Shown here: piece after piece, positions 1 through 10,365 of the stretch
Numbering within the stretch: the first letter of the stretch is position 1
Layout: each line of letters begins with the position of its first letter
Source: Flavobacteriales bacterium
GTDB lineage: Bacteria; Bacteroidota; Bacteroidia; Flavobacteriales_F; PHOS-HE28
DNA length: 49,009 nt
Assembly (NCBI GenBank): GCA_016721005.1
Contig: JADKJM010000002.1
Coordinates: forward strand, 1-49,009
Reading direction: 5' to 3'
Notes under the pieces: generated by a model
What the model was told of the DNA's origin: nothing
Databases searched by the model: none
Seen by the model: only the letters and a program-made list of their open reading frames with translations
Translations under genes and position numbers: made by a program

Positions 1-235
1 GACATACCGTTCCCTGCCTTAGGAGCAGCGGAACATACCACGGCGTCGGGCCTTGCGTTCCCGCTGGCGGGCATCCTCACACTCCTACCGCACCGTTCTG
101 TTAGCGCTGAACGAGGAAGGTTACTAGGTTTTGCGACCCCTGATCGGGTCCATCCGCTGCCAAAGCGATGGTTCGAAAATGAACAGAGCATGATTTCAAC
201 CGAGTTCAATCGAACCAACCCAAAGCCGACCTCCA

Positions 236-1047
236 ATGAGCAATGAGAAAAGCGGGAAGATGATTCACTCTTTGTGGTCATCGTCTTTCCCCCGCGGTGC
301 CGATAATTCAGCGTGTCCATCACGCATGTTCGTACTGGGCGACCCGTCGAACCCAGAACAGCGACCCGATACACGGGTACCCGATCGATACCAACCCGGG
401 AAGATTGTATGGCACCATCTACAAGGGTGGTTTCATCATGCCGATCCCGATCAGCGTGAACCTGATGCGCCACTGTTTTTGCCGTGGAGCGTTTCATACC
501 CTCGCCCGTGCGGGAAGGGCAAGGGGCACATCGACAGCTTCATCATTCTGAGGTGCGGGCACTTGGCGAATGATGATGTGGAAAAGGCCGTTGAGGTGTT
601 GACGCTAGCAGAGAGGATCCGTAGCCAGCGTGATGCGCAGTGGCATGGAGCAAGACGGTGCTGTATGATGCGGCCCATGACAAGGAGACCCGCTTGCAGC
701 AGTGAAGCAGGAGTTGGAGGAAGCGATCGCGCTTGAGCGCCGATGCTCACCAAGAACATGGGAGAATCCTTCCACCTGCGCGCGAGCATCAGCACGCCGG
801 TTGTCATTCATGGGAACCGCACCGGCATGCATCAGGGCCTTCAGTTGCCACTTCTGGTGCGCCGATGCCACGGCACTATCCACCGATCTCCGGGAGGCAA
901 TCCATAAACACGGCGCTTGGTATCACGGCTCGATGCATCGCCATCATCTTCTTCAATTATTTCAGCAACCGGATCGACGCCATCACCCAATGTGGTATCG
1001 ACGAGGCGGGGTTCAGCATCAGCAAGACCTTGGCCCTCACAACATAA
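236..1047 (+). pseudogene. exbB: ExbB/TolQ/MotA-family proton channel, broken by many indels
   Basis: ExbB is the inner-membrane proton channel subunit that powers TonB. Pieces of the Bacteroidota ExbB pattern follow each other in order but in changing frames: an N-terminal start MSNEKSGKM at 236, FVLGDPSN, then LYGTIYKGGFIMPIPISVNL in another frame, HLANDDVEKA, VKQELEEAIALE, a GAPDATAL-like stretch near 860, and the C-terminal IIFFNYFSNRIDAI and GIDEAGFSI before TAA at 1047. I count at least six frame changes, most explained by one missing or extra base. It heads the exbB-exbD-exbD-tonB-pstS-TPR order usual in Bacteroidota. Either a decayed gene or uncorrected sequence errors; the shared single-base pattern with essential genes elsewhere favours errors. 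I see no gene in bases 1-235. Confidence 0.8.
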
Positions 1048-1088
1048 TGGCAAGGGGATGCCACCGCCCCAACCCTAACAAATGCACC

Positions 1089-2122
1089 ATGCCAAAGCTG
1101 AAAATGCCGAAGGGCGTCCCACTTCCTGGCGCGACACCCATGGTGGATCTGGCCTCCTGCCGGTGACCTTCTTTCATGCTCACCGCGCTTTTAGTTCCGG
1201 CCGGAGGAAGCGGTGGTGGTCGATACGCTCTGCATCTATGTCCGAGTCGCCCACCCGATGACCAATATGATGATGATCCCAGGATACCGCAGGCCATGTG
1301 TTCTGGGGACATGACCGACAAGGAGTTCGCTTCGCGGTGCTTCTAAATGAGATGGGCGTCGTGTGAACCGTTCCGACCGAAGAGGAAGAATCAAGTTCGC
1401 CAATGTCGGGCCGGCGGGTATACCGATCCAACTATTGCAAGCGTTCCTTGCGTTGGACAGCGGTGACGACCGGAAGGAGTTCACGGACACAGTTCAAGGG
1501 GGGGGCGGCGGCGGACGCCACCAGAAGAAGCGGGCCAAGAAGGCCAGCACGCACATCGACATGACGCCAATGGTGGACTTGGCGTTCCTGCTGCTCACCT
1601 TCTTCATCCTCACCACCACCATGTACAAACCGAGCACGTTACAGATTACGTTCCCGGTCCCGCCTCCACCCGGCTCGCCTCCGCCACCCCCTACGAAGCT
1701 GGAGAATGCGGTGACCTTGTTACTTACCAAGAGCGATCAGATCTTCTACTACTTCGGCCAGTTCTATCCAGCGGGCAACAAGGACGGGAAACCGCCAACC
1801 ACGTTATCCCGCACCGACTTCAGCGAAGTGCGCAAGTTGCTCGTGGATCGGAACAAGGAGACCATCGCGAAACTGAACGACCTGGCAAGGCAATTCAACG
1901 ACAAGAAGATCACCGAAGAGGAATACACCGCGCGGCGCAAGGAGCTCACCGGCTCGAAGGAGAACTTGAAGGCGATCATCAAGACGGACCCGGACGCCAA
2001 GTACCGCAACATGATCGATATGGTGGATGAAATGGACATCAGCGGTATCGGCTCTACGGCGTGATGGATAGCTTGAAACGGGACGAGCAGGCGTTGCTCA
2101 ACATCGAAAAGGCAAATCTTTA
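1089..2122 (+). pseudogene. exbD: ExbD1 remnant fused to ExbD2 (TonB-system proton-motive subunits)
   Basis: ExbD works with ExbB as a one-span periplasmic proton-channel subunit. A first ExbD starts at ATG 1089 (MPKLKMPKG, then ATPMVDLA) and decays through frame changes to a middle part at 1375-1490 that reads KFANVGPAGIPIQLLQAFLA. Its expected C-terminal third is absent. The text runs straight into the basic start of a second ExbD (GGGGGGRHQKKRAKKAST), with DMTPMVDLAFLLLTFF as the membrane helix and a proline-rich stretch after it. The open frame 1363-2064 (GTG start) therefore joins parts of two genes across a G-run near 1497. The normal C-terminus follows after one more frame change near 2055 and stops at 2120-2122. 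A deletion between tandem exbD genes or a misassembly at the repeat could make this join. Confidence 0.75.
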
Positions 2123-2126
2123 AGCC

Positions 2127-2971
2127 ATGACCACGCTCCTTGACTTCCTTACCGTGCTCTTATGCTTTCGCCACTGCTCCTACTGGCGATGCTCATGTCA
2201 TTGGACCTCGGCTGGAGCAACGTGCTGGCTGCAGCCCGCAACAACATGGTCTTCTGGACCGCCAGCAGGCGTATGGCGCATTCGTGTTGCGCGGGATTAT
2301 GCGCGCGGCTTGGCAAGGCATTGGTGGGTTCCATCCTCCTGTTCGGGGTCGCCATCGGAACACCGAAATTGGTCGCCGCGTTGAGCGGGATGAAACCGTG
2401 GTGACCGAGAAGAAGATCGTGGACGTGAACCTCGACCTGTTCGAGGAGGAGAAGAAGGAGGAAGAGGTGCTTCCGCCGGTGGAACCTGAACCGATCAAGG
2501 TGGAGCAGGTGCAGTTCACGGAACTCACCGCATCGGACGAGCCGGTGGAGGAACCGCCGCCGACCAGAGAGATCCTTCAGGAGACGAATGCTTAAGCACG
2601 GTAACGCAGGAGGAGAGAAGATGGAGGCACCCCCGCCCCGGTTCCGGAAGCCGAGCCTGGTCTTCACCATCGTGGAGGAGATGCCCGCTTTCCCGGGTGG
2701 CGAAGCGGAGTTGTTCAAGTACCTGAGCAAAGCGGTGAAGTACCCGCAAATGGCACAGGACGCCGCGGTCGGCGGCGTGGTGTACATGACCTTCGTGGTG
2801 GATGAGAATGGCAAGGTGCGCGACCCGAAAGTGTTGCGTGGCATCGGCGGTGGTTGCGATCAGGAGGCCATTCGCGTGGTGAAGGCCATGCCTGAATGGG
2901 AGCCCGGCAAGCAACGCGGTAAGCCGGTGCGTGTGCAGTACAACCTGCCCATCCGTTTCACACTGAAGTGA
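2127..2971 (+). pseudogene. tonB: TonB-like energy transducer, split by frameshifts
   Basis: TonB transmits energy from ExbB/ExbD to outer-membrane transporters. The parts are collinear but in three frames: QQAYGAFVLRG near 2265, the signal-anchor LGKALVGSILLFGVAIGTPK at about 2310-2370, the acidic and proline-rich spacer VTEKKIVDVNLDLFEEE at 2401-2450, and the C-terminal domain from about 2590 (VFTIVEEMPAFPGGEAEL, then YPQMAQDAAVGGVVYMTFVV, GGGCDQEAIRVV and VRVQYNLPIRF) to TGA 2971. Frame changes lie near 2290-2320, 2400 and 2590. The C-terminal domain is intact and typical. The start is uncertain because the first 60 codons do not read cleanly. Same explanation choice as for exbB. Confidence 0.8.
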
Positions 2972-3023
2972 TCTTCGTGGGTCAGCACCTTTCGCTGCCT
3001 AAGGATCCATTTCCGAGTTGATA

Positions 3024-3217
3024 ATGAAGGCGCTCTATACGATCCTCTGGATCGGCATGCCGATCGTTTATCTCTGTGCAGGATCGGCGTTGCTTCTCAC
3101 TACCGTGGCGTTGGACAGCGTTGTGCGGTATCGTGCGGCCATCGGCGGGTGCTGTTGACCTACGGACTGCTTCGGATCGCATTGATCGTGGAAAAGTCCA
3201 GCAGACCGGACGCCTGA
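3024..3217 (+). pseudogene. small two-helix membrane protein of the TonB cluster, one frameshift
   Basis: ATG 3024 opens a hydrophobic peptide (MKALYTILWIGMPIVYLCAG) that stops early at about 3158. A one-base frame change near 3145 continues it as LLTYGLLRIALIVEKSSRPD and stops at 3215-3217, nine bases before the next ATG. The rejoined protein would be about 64 residues with two membrane spans. Small two-span proteins of this shape are common between tonB and pstS in Bacteroidota clusters; they have no assigned role. Position and hydrophobic pattern support it as a real gene; the function is unknown to me. Confidence 0.5.
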
Positions 3218-3226
3218 TCCGGCAAC

Positions 3227-4115
3227 ATGAAACTCGTTGGCATGATCGCATGGTGTGGTACGGTGCTGCTTGCCGCATGCACCACCAACCCGCCCGATCC
3301 CCGATCGGATGATACCCCGACCAAGGGAGACATCCTCGTGTTGGCCGACGAGGATTTCCGGATCATCCTGGAGTCGGAGAAATTCGCCTTCGAAAGTATC
3401 TATGAGAACGCCAAGGTCCGGATCATGTACCTGCCGGAGGCGGAATTGCTCAAGCGGATGATGGACGACTCCGTTCGTGTCGTATTCACCACTTGCTTGC
3501 CTGGCGTCGAGCAGGAGGCCTATTTCAGGACGAGGAACCTTTCGCCGGACATGGTTCCGGTGCTAACGGACGGTGTCGCGCTTGTTCAGGGCCTGAAGGC
3601 GGCGGACGGTACCATCACCCTCGACCAGCTCCGAGCAAGTATTTCAGAGGGGGCACAACCCAGGGCCTTGTTCGATGGCGCCGGGACCGGCGTGGTGCGC
3701 AGCTTGGTGGATTCCTTGTTCGCAGGGAATGCCTCGCAAGTGCGAACCGCAAGCACGATGGCGAACACCGACAGCTTAGTGCGAAGGATCGCGATCGACG
3801 ACCGATCGGTCGGCCTGCTGTCCTTCGCCCGGATCAGTGACCTGGACAACCCTGCATGCAGGGCGCTGCGCGAAGGCCTGACCCTATGTGCCGTGAGTGA
3901 CACCGGCGCAGCGGTCCTGCCGAACCAGTCCACCCTAGCGGATGGTAGCTATCCGCTTCGGCGTACGCTATATGCCTTGCTGGTGGAAGGCCGCTCCGGC
4001 CTTGGCACCGGTTTTGTTTCCTTTGTTGCTTACCAAAGGCCAACGGATCATCCTCAAATCCGGCTTGGCCCCGATCAGGGTTCCAGCCCGCAATGTGGAG
4101 ATCATCAATCGATAG
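3227..4115 (+). CDS. PstS-like substrate-binding lipoprotein (frameshift near the C-terminus)
   Basis: The protein begins with a lipoprotein signal (MKLVGMIAWCGTVLLAACTT; lipobox LLAAC, Cys 18), followed by a PBP-II-type binding fold: GDILVLADEDFR early, VRVVFTTCLP, DGVALVQGLKAAD, and the DGAGTGVVRSLVDSL stretch that in PstS relatives contributes to the phosphate-binding loop. The C-terminal GLGTGFVSFVA is typical. Just after it, near 4035, one base is off: the proper ending GQRIILKSGLAPIRVPARNV lies in the next frame and stops at 4113-4115, while the uncorrected frame runs to 4135. Known members of this family sit behind tonB in Bacteroidota. Whether it binds phosphate is not shown. The next gene starts 16 bases later. 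Confidence 0.75.
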
Positions 4116-4131
4116 AACCGTGGAAACCCGA

Positions 4132-5774
4132 ATGAAGAATATCGGAAGTCTGTTCCTAGCACTTTTGCTGTCCAGTGGCAGCCAAGCGCAATCCTTGACC
4201 GAAGCCATAGGCATGACGAATGGCGAGCGTTTCGCACCTGCTGCTTTGGTGTTCCGTGGCCTGCTCGCCGCGAGCCCGAAGGATGGCGAGACGTGGTTCT
4301 ACTACGGCGAGAATTTCTACTACAATGACCAGTTGGATAGTGCGGAGATGTGCTACCGACGCGGTATCGAGTTCAATCCGCGAAACCCGTTGAGCTACGC
4401 TGGCTTGGGCAAGATCCTTTGGAGTAAAGGGGCGAAAGCCGAAGCCCAAGTGCAATTCCAACAGGCCATCACCGCCGCTACCGATCGCGAAAGCAAATTC
4501 TCCAAGAAGCTCCAAGCACAAACCCAGCGGGAAGTCGCCGAGGGAATGGCCTTCGGTCCAGAAGGGGAACCGATAAAAGCCATGGCGCATATCGATCAAG
4601 CCTTGTTGCTTGACCCCAATGATCCCGAATCGTACATCATGAAGGGCGACATCCAATTGGAGGCGAACCCGAGTGATGCGACCGGCCCTTTGGTGAATTA
4701 CAAGCGCGCCATCGACATGGCTCCCTCATCCGCTAGACCGGTTGCGAAGAAGGCACTCATGTACCACCGCGCGGTGAACTACGAAGCGGCGATCTCGGAA
4801 TACACCAAGGCGATCGGCCTCGATCCCGCATTCGCTCCCGCGTATCGTGGCCGTGCGGAATCGTTCTTCATGAGCCGCAAGTATGATCTGGCCACGGCGG
4901 ATTACAACACCTACCTCGCACTGAACAAAGGCGACCAAAGCGCGCGCGTTCGCTATGCCCAGTTCCTCTACTTGGTGAAGAGCTACAAGGAGTCGCTGGC
5001 CTTGATCAGGGGTTGGAGCAGGAAGGCGTGAAGAACAACTCTCTAGCGCGACTGAAGGGGTATGACCTGGTGGAACTGAAGGACAGCACCCGTGCAGTGC
5101 AAGCCATGGAAGCCTATTTCGCAGTGCAGCCCACGGATAAGCTCTTGAGCAGCGATGTACAGTATTACGGTCGTGCCATTGCCTTGCTCGGAAATGATTC
5201 TCTTGCCGGAGAGAAGCTCCTCGCTGCCGCGCGCATGAAGGAGCGGACCCCGACCTCTTCGCGGAAGCCGGATCGATGTTCCAGCGCGCGCTTGTATACG
5301 AAGGCCATGGAGGCCTACAAGGCGAAAGTGGCAAGTGGTAAGGTGGCCGTGAATGACTGGTACTATTTGGGAGGCATCGCGTTGCGCGCACAGGCCTACG
5401 GAACCGCCGATACCGCATGGGCGGAGTACATCACCAAGCAGCCGAGCATCTACCAAGGGTATCTCGGCCGGGCGCGTGCGAATGTGGGACTCGACCCGGA
5501 GAAGAAGACGTGGCAGGCACACACATACTATGAGGAGGTGACGCGAAGAATGAAACCGGAAGAGGTCACCAAGTCGCCATCGGATGCGGAGGAGGCGTAC
5601 TTCTACCTTGGTTTCTATCACTTCTATAGCACCAAGGATCTGACCATGGCGAAGTGCTGGTTCGAGAAGGTGAAGGCCACGAACGCGGGAACGGCTAACA
5701 CCAAGATCGCGAACGACATGCTTCTCAGCAAGGACTTGAAGGATGTGCGTGCTGGTGCGTGCGAGCTTCCATAG
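4132..5774 (+). CDS. secreted TPR-repeat protein of the TonB cluster (frameshifted)
   Basis: ATG 4132 gives a clear signal peptide (MKNIGSLFLALLLSSGSQAQ, cleavage after AQA-type motif), then tandem TPR helices: WFYYGENFYYNDQLDSAEMC, NPLSYAGLGKILWSKG, DPESYIMKGDIQLE, AISEYTKAIGLDPAFAPAYR. The frame breaks near 5010 (ends RGWSRKA at 5031) and resumes as LEQEGVKNNSLARLKGYDL from about 5013. A second pair of compensating one-base shifts lies at about 5240-5300, where DPDLFAEAGSMFQRA is readable in the neighbouring frame. Rejoined, it is about 547 residues, exported to the periplasm, with no enzyme domain. This is the usual last gene of the cluster, followed by a strong terminator. Confidence 0.75.
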
Positions 5775-5794
5775 AACAGGGACTTATCACCGTT

Positions 5795-5818
5795 GAAGAG
5801 GGCCGCACGGCCCTCTTC
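5795..5818 (+). terminator. rho-independent-type terminator after the TonB cluster
   Basis: A perfect 10-bp inverted repeat (GAAGAGGGCC / GGCCCTCTTC) with a 4-base loop GCAC is followed by TGCTTTT. It begins 20 bases after the TPR stop codon and precedes the permease promoter, so it separates the two transcription units. Confidence 0.85.
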
Positions 5819-5840
5819 TGCTTTTCGCAGGACAGCCGCG

Positions 5841-5848
5841 TACATTCG
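5841..5848 (+). promoter_or_regulatory. probable -7 box of the permease gene
   Basis: TACATTCG differs by one base from the Bacteroidota housekeeping -7 consensus TAnnTTTG. It ends six bases before the ATG at 5854, so transcription would start at or next to the start codon. No clear TTG -33 box was found. Confidence 0.4.
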
Positions 5849-5853
5849 ACGGC

Positions 5854-7512
5854 ATGCGCACAAACCTGTTCCGCAAGAAGCCCATTGATACCATCTCCGG
5901 CTCGGAGGGAGAGATCCACGGCGGCAACGCACTCGGTCGTCATCTCACCGTTCGCGACCTCACCTTCTTCGGGATCGCGGCCATCATCGGTGCGGGCAGT
6001 TTCAGCAGCATGGGCCAGGCCTGTTTCAGCGGCGGGCCGGGAGTGATCATGCTCTTCGTGATCTGTGGCATCGCGTGCGGGTTCACGGCGCTGTGTTACG
6101 CGGAGTTCGCAGCACGTGTGCCGGCGAGCGGAAGTGCATACACCTATGCCTATGTGAGTTTTGGGGAGCTCTTCGCGTGGATCATCGGCTGGGCCTTGCT
6201 CATGGAATACAGCATCGGCAACATCTACGTCGCCTTCAGTTGGAGCGGCTACTTCACCAACCTGCTTCAAGGCTTTGGCATGCACATGCCCGAATGGTTG
6301 ACCACGAACTATCGCAGTGCACACGCGGCGTTCGATGCGGGCACTGCGGGTGAAGGACTGCTCGCATGGAACGCGGCGCCGATGATCGGCAGCTTGCGCA
6401 TCATCTTCGATCTGCCCGCCGTGGTGATCAACGCGCTCATCACTTGGCTGGTGTACGTAGGGGTGAAGGAGAGCCGGAACGTGAGCAACGCCATGGTGAT
6501 GGTGAAGCTGGCGATCATCGTATTGGTGATCATCGTGGGCATCACTTACGTCGATATCTCGAACTGGACGCCCTTCATGCCCAACGGCTTCGGTGGTGTG
6601 ATGGCGGGCGTGAGCGCGGTCTTCTTCGCCTACATCGGCTTCGATGCGGTGAGCACCTTGGCGGAGGAGAGCAAGAACCCGCAGCGCGATCTGCCCCGAG
6701 GCATGATCTATTCCCTGGTGATCTGCACCACGGTATACATCGCACTGGCTCTCGTCCTCACAGGCATGGTGGATTGGTCCTTACTTGGAGTGAGCGATCC
6801 GCTGGCCGAGGTCTTCGAACTGCGCGGGGTGAAGTGGATGCTCTTCATCGTGAGCATTGGAGCAGTGGTGGCGATGACCAGCGTGCTGCTCGTCTTCCAG
6901 ATGGGGCAACCGAGGATCTGGATGAGCATGAGCCGCGATGGCTTACTGCCGAAGCGCTTTTCGAGTATTCACCCGAAGTACAAGACACCCGGCTTCAGTA
7001 CGATCATGACGGGTCTGGTAGTGGGGGTCCCGATCTTCTTCACGGACGAGAACTTCATTCTCGACTTCACCAGCATCGCTACACTCTTTGCTTTTGTGCT
7101 GGTCTGCGGCGGGGTGCTCATGCTGCCGCGTCGCGAGAAGGAGAAGGGACGCTTTCACCTGCCGCACATGAACAGCCGGTGGACGGCTCCTGTGCTCTAC
7201 GCGGCATCCTTCGCCGCAGTGCTTGTCTTTGTGCCCGGCTACTTCACGGATCTACTGGATGTCTCGCACGAGAACGCTCAACAGAACATCTCCTTGCTTG
7301 TGTTCTGGCCGTTGGCGCTCATCATCGCTGTATTGGCGCACGTGAAGGATTGGTCCTTGATCCCAGTGCTTGGCCTCACGTCGTGCTGTTACCTCCTTAC
7401 CGGCATGGCCGTGAGCAATTGGGCGTGGTTCGCCGCGTGGTTGATCATCGGGCTGTGTTGCTACTTCGCGTACGGGTACAGGAACAGCAAGCTGGCGCTG
7501 AAGCAAGGCTGA
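5854..7512 (+). CDS. APC-superfamily amino-acid permease (cationic amino-acid transporter type)
   Basis: A 552-residue polytopic membrane protein with about 12 or more hydrophobic spans. The first helix reads LTFFGIAAIIGAGSFSSMGQ, matching the broken helix 1 substrate site of the APC fold (G-A-G motif). AEFAARVPASGSAYTYAYVS and FFAYIGFDAVSTLAEESKNPQRDLP are signatures of the cationic amino-acid transporter subgroup. The family imports amino acids by proton coupling or exchange; the actual substrate cannot be told from sequence. Intact, starts at ATG 5854 just after a -7-like box, and runs convergent toward nuoN with 46 bases between. It stands alone as a transcription unit. Confidence 0.9.
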   Translation: MRTNLFRKKPIDTISGSEGEIHGGNALGRHLTVRDLTFFGIAAIIGAGSFSSMGQACFSGGPGVIMLFVICGIACGFTALCYAEFAARVPASGSAYTYAYVSFGELFAWIIGWALLMEYSIGNIYVAFSWSGYFTNLLQGFGMHMPEWLTTNYRSAHAAFDAGTAGEGLLAWNAAPMIGSLRIIFDLPAVVINALITWLVYVGVKESRNVSNAMVMVKLAIIVLVIIVGITYVDISNWTPFMPNGFGGVMAGVSAVFFAYIGFDAVSTLAEESKNPQRDLPRGMIYSLVICTTVYIALALVLTGMVDWSLLGVSDPLAEVFELRGVKWMLFIVSIGAVVAMTSVLLVFQMGQPRIWMSMSRDGLLPKRFSSIHPKYKTPGFSTIMTGLVVGVPIFFTDENFILDFTSIATLFAFVLVCGGVLMLPRREKEKGRFHLPHMNSRWTAPVLYAASFAAVLVFVPGYFTDLLDVSHENAQQNISLLVFWPLALIIAVLAHVKDWSLIPVLGLTSCCYLLTGMAVSNWAWFAAWLIIGLCCYFAYGYRNSKLALKQG

Positions 7513-7558
7513 TCGACTTCGTCGGTCGGCGATCCAGCGGAAGGTGAAGGGGTTGATC

Positions 7559-8924
7559 CTACTTCAACAACCCCGGCAGCAGCCCCAGCAACACCACAGC
7601 CACGCCGCAGAATGAGAGCACGAGCCAGTTCACGGGCGCCACCACCAATTGCGGTCCGCGCTCGCTGGGGGTGAAGGCTTCCCGGATCACCATGACGTAG
7701 TAGTAGATGCCCACCAGCGCCATCACTACCGCGAAAGCCGTGACGCCCACGTAGCTTAGCCTCGATACCCAACGCGAACACGCGATACTTCGCCACGAAG
7801 CCGGCCGTGAGCGGAATCCCTGCGAGGGAAAGCAGGAGCAACATGGTCGCGATGGCCAACCAAGGCGCACTACGGAAAAGCCCTCGGAAGATCCGGATGT
7901 TCTCGTCGCCCTTCGCTGCGCGCTTGGCCAAGGTGAGGACCACGAAAAGCCCTACCGTGGCGATAGAGTAGGTGGTGAGGTAGTAGTACAACACGCCGGA
8001 GGTACGCTCACTGATCCCGAGGAAAATGATCAGCAGGAAGCCGGTGTGCGCGATGCTGGAATACGCCATCAGGCGCTTGAACTGGGTCTGGCGCAACGCC
8101 ACGATGTTGCCGAGGAAGAGTGTGCAGACCGTCACCACTACGAGCATGGTCTGCACCGCGCCCGGTAGGTGCATGTATTCGATCAAGCGGTAGAAACCTG
8201 CGAACGCGGCGGTCTTCACCACGGTGCTCATGAAGGCGGTTACGAGCGTTGGTGCTCCTTCGTACACATCCGGATTCCAGAAATGGAACGGCACAGCGGC
8301 CACCTTGAATGAAACCCCGACGATGGTGAAGAACAGGCCGAGCAGCATGAGCATGTTGCCTTGCCCGGCGGATGTGCCGACCGCGGCTTGCACCGTCGCA
8401 AGGTCGAAGGAGGCCGTGCTTCCATAGATCAGAGCGATGCCGAGGAGCAGGAATCCTGAAGCGAAGGATCCTTGCAGGAAATACTTGAATGCCGCTTCAC
8501 CGCTACGGAAGCTATCGCGCTTTCCACCCGCAAGGATGAACAGTGGGATGCTCAGGATCTCGATCCCCAAGAAAAGAACGAGCAGGTTGGTGAAGCTTGT
8601 TAGCATCAACCCGCCGACGAGGGAGAACAACATGAGCGCGTATTGTTCCGCCACGTTCTCGCGCATCCGGGCATAGTAGTCGATGCCGAACAGGAAGAGG
8701 AGCACCGTAAGCAGGATCAGCGACATGTCGAATGCCATCGCGTAGCCATCGAACTTCAACATGCCTGCGAACAAAGGGCTCTCCACATTCCAATTGCAGA
8801 GCAACATGGTCAATGCTGCGAGCAGTCCGAGGATCCCGACCGGCGCCAACCACTTGCGGTTGTCACCGAAGCCGAGGTACAGCAGCACCACGCCGAGCAC
8901 GGAGATCAGGATCAGGGCGCTCAT
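7559..8924 (-). CDS. nuoN: NADH-quinone oxidoreductase subunit N (frameshift near the 3' end)
   Basis: NuoN is one of three antiporter-like proton-pumping subunits of complex I. The frame from ATG 8924 reads through the conserved lysine helix segment VSFKVAAVPFHFWNPDVYEG and KYRVFALGIEA, then departs at about 7757; the true C-terminus (YVGVTAFAVVMALVGIYYYV to GLLPGLLK) is in the next frame and stops at 7559. Rejoined length is about 454 residues, normal for the family. It is the last gene of the nuoGHIJKLMN block and starts three bases after the nuoM stop. A single-base indel in an otherwise perfect essential-complex gene is best read as a sequence error. Confidence 0.9.
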
Positions 8925-8927
8925 CGT

Positions 8928-10364
8928 CTAGGGCAAACTGCTTAGAAGAAGTTGAACGGAAGGATCCACGAGATCGAGGATCGGCGCAGGGTACACACCG
9001 AGGATCAAGGTGATCGCGATCAGCGGGACCAGGAACAGGTGGTCGCGGTTCGAGGCATCGGGCATCTCCAATTGCCACTTGTCCGGACCGAGCATCACGC
9101 GCTGGTAGGCGTAGAGCATGTAGATGGTACCCCAAACGATCGTGCTTACCGCAACGACCGCGAGCCAAGAGTGCACTTGCCACAAGCCGAGGAACATGAG
9201 CCACTCACCGATGAAGCTCTGCGTTAACGGCAGCGCCACCGCATTCAGCAGCACGAGCAGGAACAAGGCCGCGAGTCGTGGTGTGCGCACTTTCAAACCG
9301 CCCATCGCGCCCATCTCGCTGCTGCCCACGCGCTCCTTCAGTGCGCTGCACAGGTACAACGTGCATAGCACCAGGATGGAGTGTGCGAAGGCTTGGTACA
9401 GCGACCCGGTGATACCGTAGCTGTTCCACGCGAAGAGTCCGGCGCATATCAATCCGACGTGGCTCAGCGAAGAGTACGCGATCAGGCGCTTCAGGTCCCA
9501 TTGGCGGAATGCGATGATACCACCGTACACGGCGCCGATCAGGCTGAGGGCGATCACCGTTTCGCGCCAGAAGGCCACACCATCGGGCACGATCGGGAAG
9601 ACGAGTTTGATCACGCCGTACAGTCCCATCTTCAGCATCACGGCGGCCAGGACCATGGTGCCCTGCATCGGGGCCATGGTGTACGTATCCGGTTGCCAAC
9701 TGTGGAAGGGGAAGATGGGCAGCTTGATCGCGAAAGCGAGGAAGAGCACCCAGAAGAGCCAGTGCTGCACACCGATCGGAAGGTTCAATGCCGCGAGCGC
9801 CGAGAAGTCGCCATTCATCGTTGGCCCCTGGGCCATGCAATAGATGATGCCGAAAAGAAGGGACAGCCCACCGAGCAGGGTGTAGATGAAGAAGCGGATC
9901 GTGATCGCACGTCGCCGTTCCCCTCCCCAATACAAGAGCAGGAAGAAGACCGGGATCAGTGTGAGCTCATAGAAGATGTAGAAGAGCAACGCATTCTGCG
10001 CCATGAACACACCGAGGAGGAAGGTCTGCGTGTAAAGGAGCAATGCATTCACCAGGGAGGGATGCTGCAACTTCTCCCCGTATCCGGTACCGATGATGAA
10101 CGGGAACACCACTGCGGTGAGGATCAGCATCAACAAGCCCACGCCATCGTAGCCCATCACGAAGCGCAGGCCCCACGCGGGCACCCAATCACGATCAGCG
10201 AGGACCACAGGGGATCCAGCATATGTGGCCCATGCCATCAGGACCACCGCCAACGTTGCCAAGGACGAGATCAGCGCCACGGAACGCGCATGCTTCGTAG
10301 GTCGAAGGACCACCAACAGCGTGGCTGCGAGGAAGGGGATGAGCAGAAGGAGCGCGGCGATCAT
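8928..10364 (-). CDS. nuoM: NADH-quinone oxidoreductase subunit M
   Basis: A 478-residue, roughly 14-span antiporter-like subunit of complex I that pumps protons across the inner membrane. Visible markers are FYIFYELTLIPVFFLLLYWG, holding the conserved glutamate of helix 5, and FAIKLPIFPFHSWQPDTYTM, holding the pumping lysine of helix 7 and the half-helix proline/histidine region. LKRLIAYSSLSHVGL is the next conserved loop. It begins one base after the nuoL stop (TGA-G-ATG) and is intact. The family's typical length is 480-510 residues. Confidence 0.95.
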   Translation of the reverse strand: MIAALLLLIPFLAATLLVVLRPTKHARSVALISSLATLAVVLMAWATYAGSPVVLADRDWVPAWGLRFVMGYDGVGLLMLILTAVVFPFIIGTGYGEKLQHPSLVNALLLYTQTFLLGVFMAQNALLFYIFYELTLIPVFFLLLYWGGERRRAITIRFFIYTLLGGLSLLFGIIYCMAQGPTMNGDFSALAALNLPIGVQHWLFWVLFLAFAIKLPIFPFHSWQPDTYTMAPMQGTMVLAAVMLKMGLYGVIKLVFPIVPDGVAFWRETVIALSLIGAVYGGIIAFRQWDLKRLIAYSSLSHVGLICAGLFAWNSYGITGSLYQAFAHSILVLCTLYLCSALKERVGSSEMGAMGGLKVRTPRLAALFLLVLLNAVALPLTQSFIGEWLMFLGLWQVHSWLAVVAVSTIVWGTIYMLYAYQRVMLGPDKWQLEMPDASNRDHLFLVPLIAITLILGVYPAPILDLVDPSVQLLLSSLP

Positions 10365-10365
10365 C

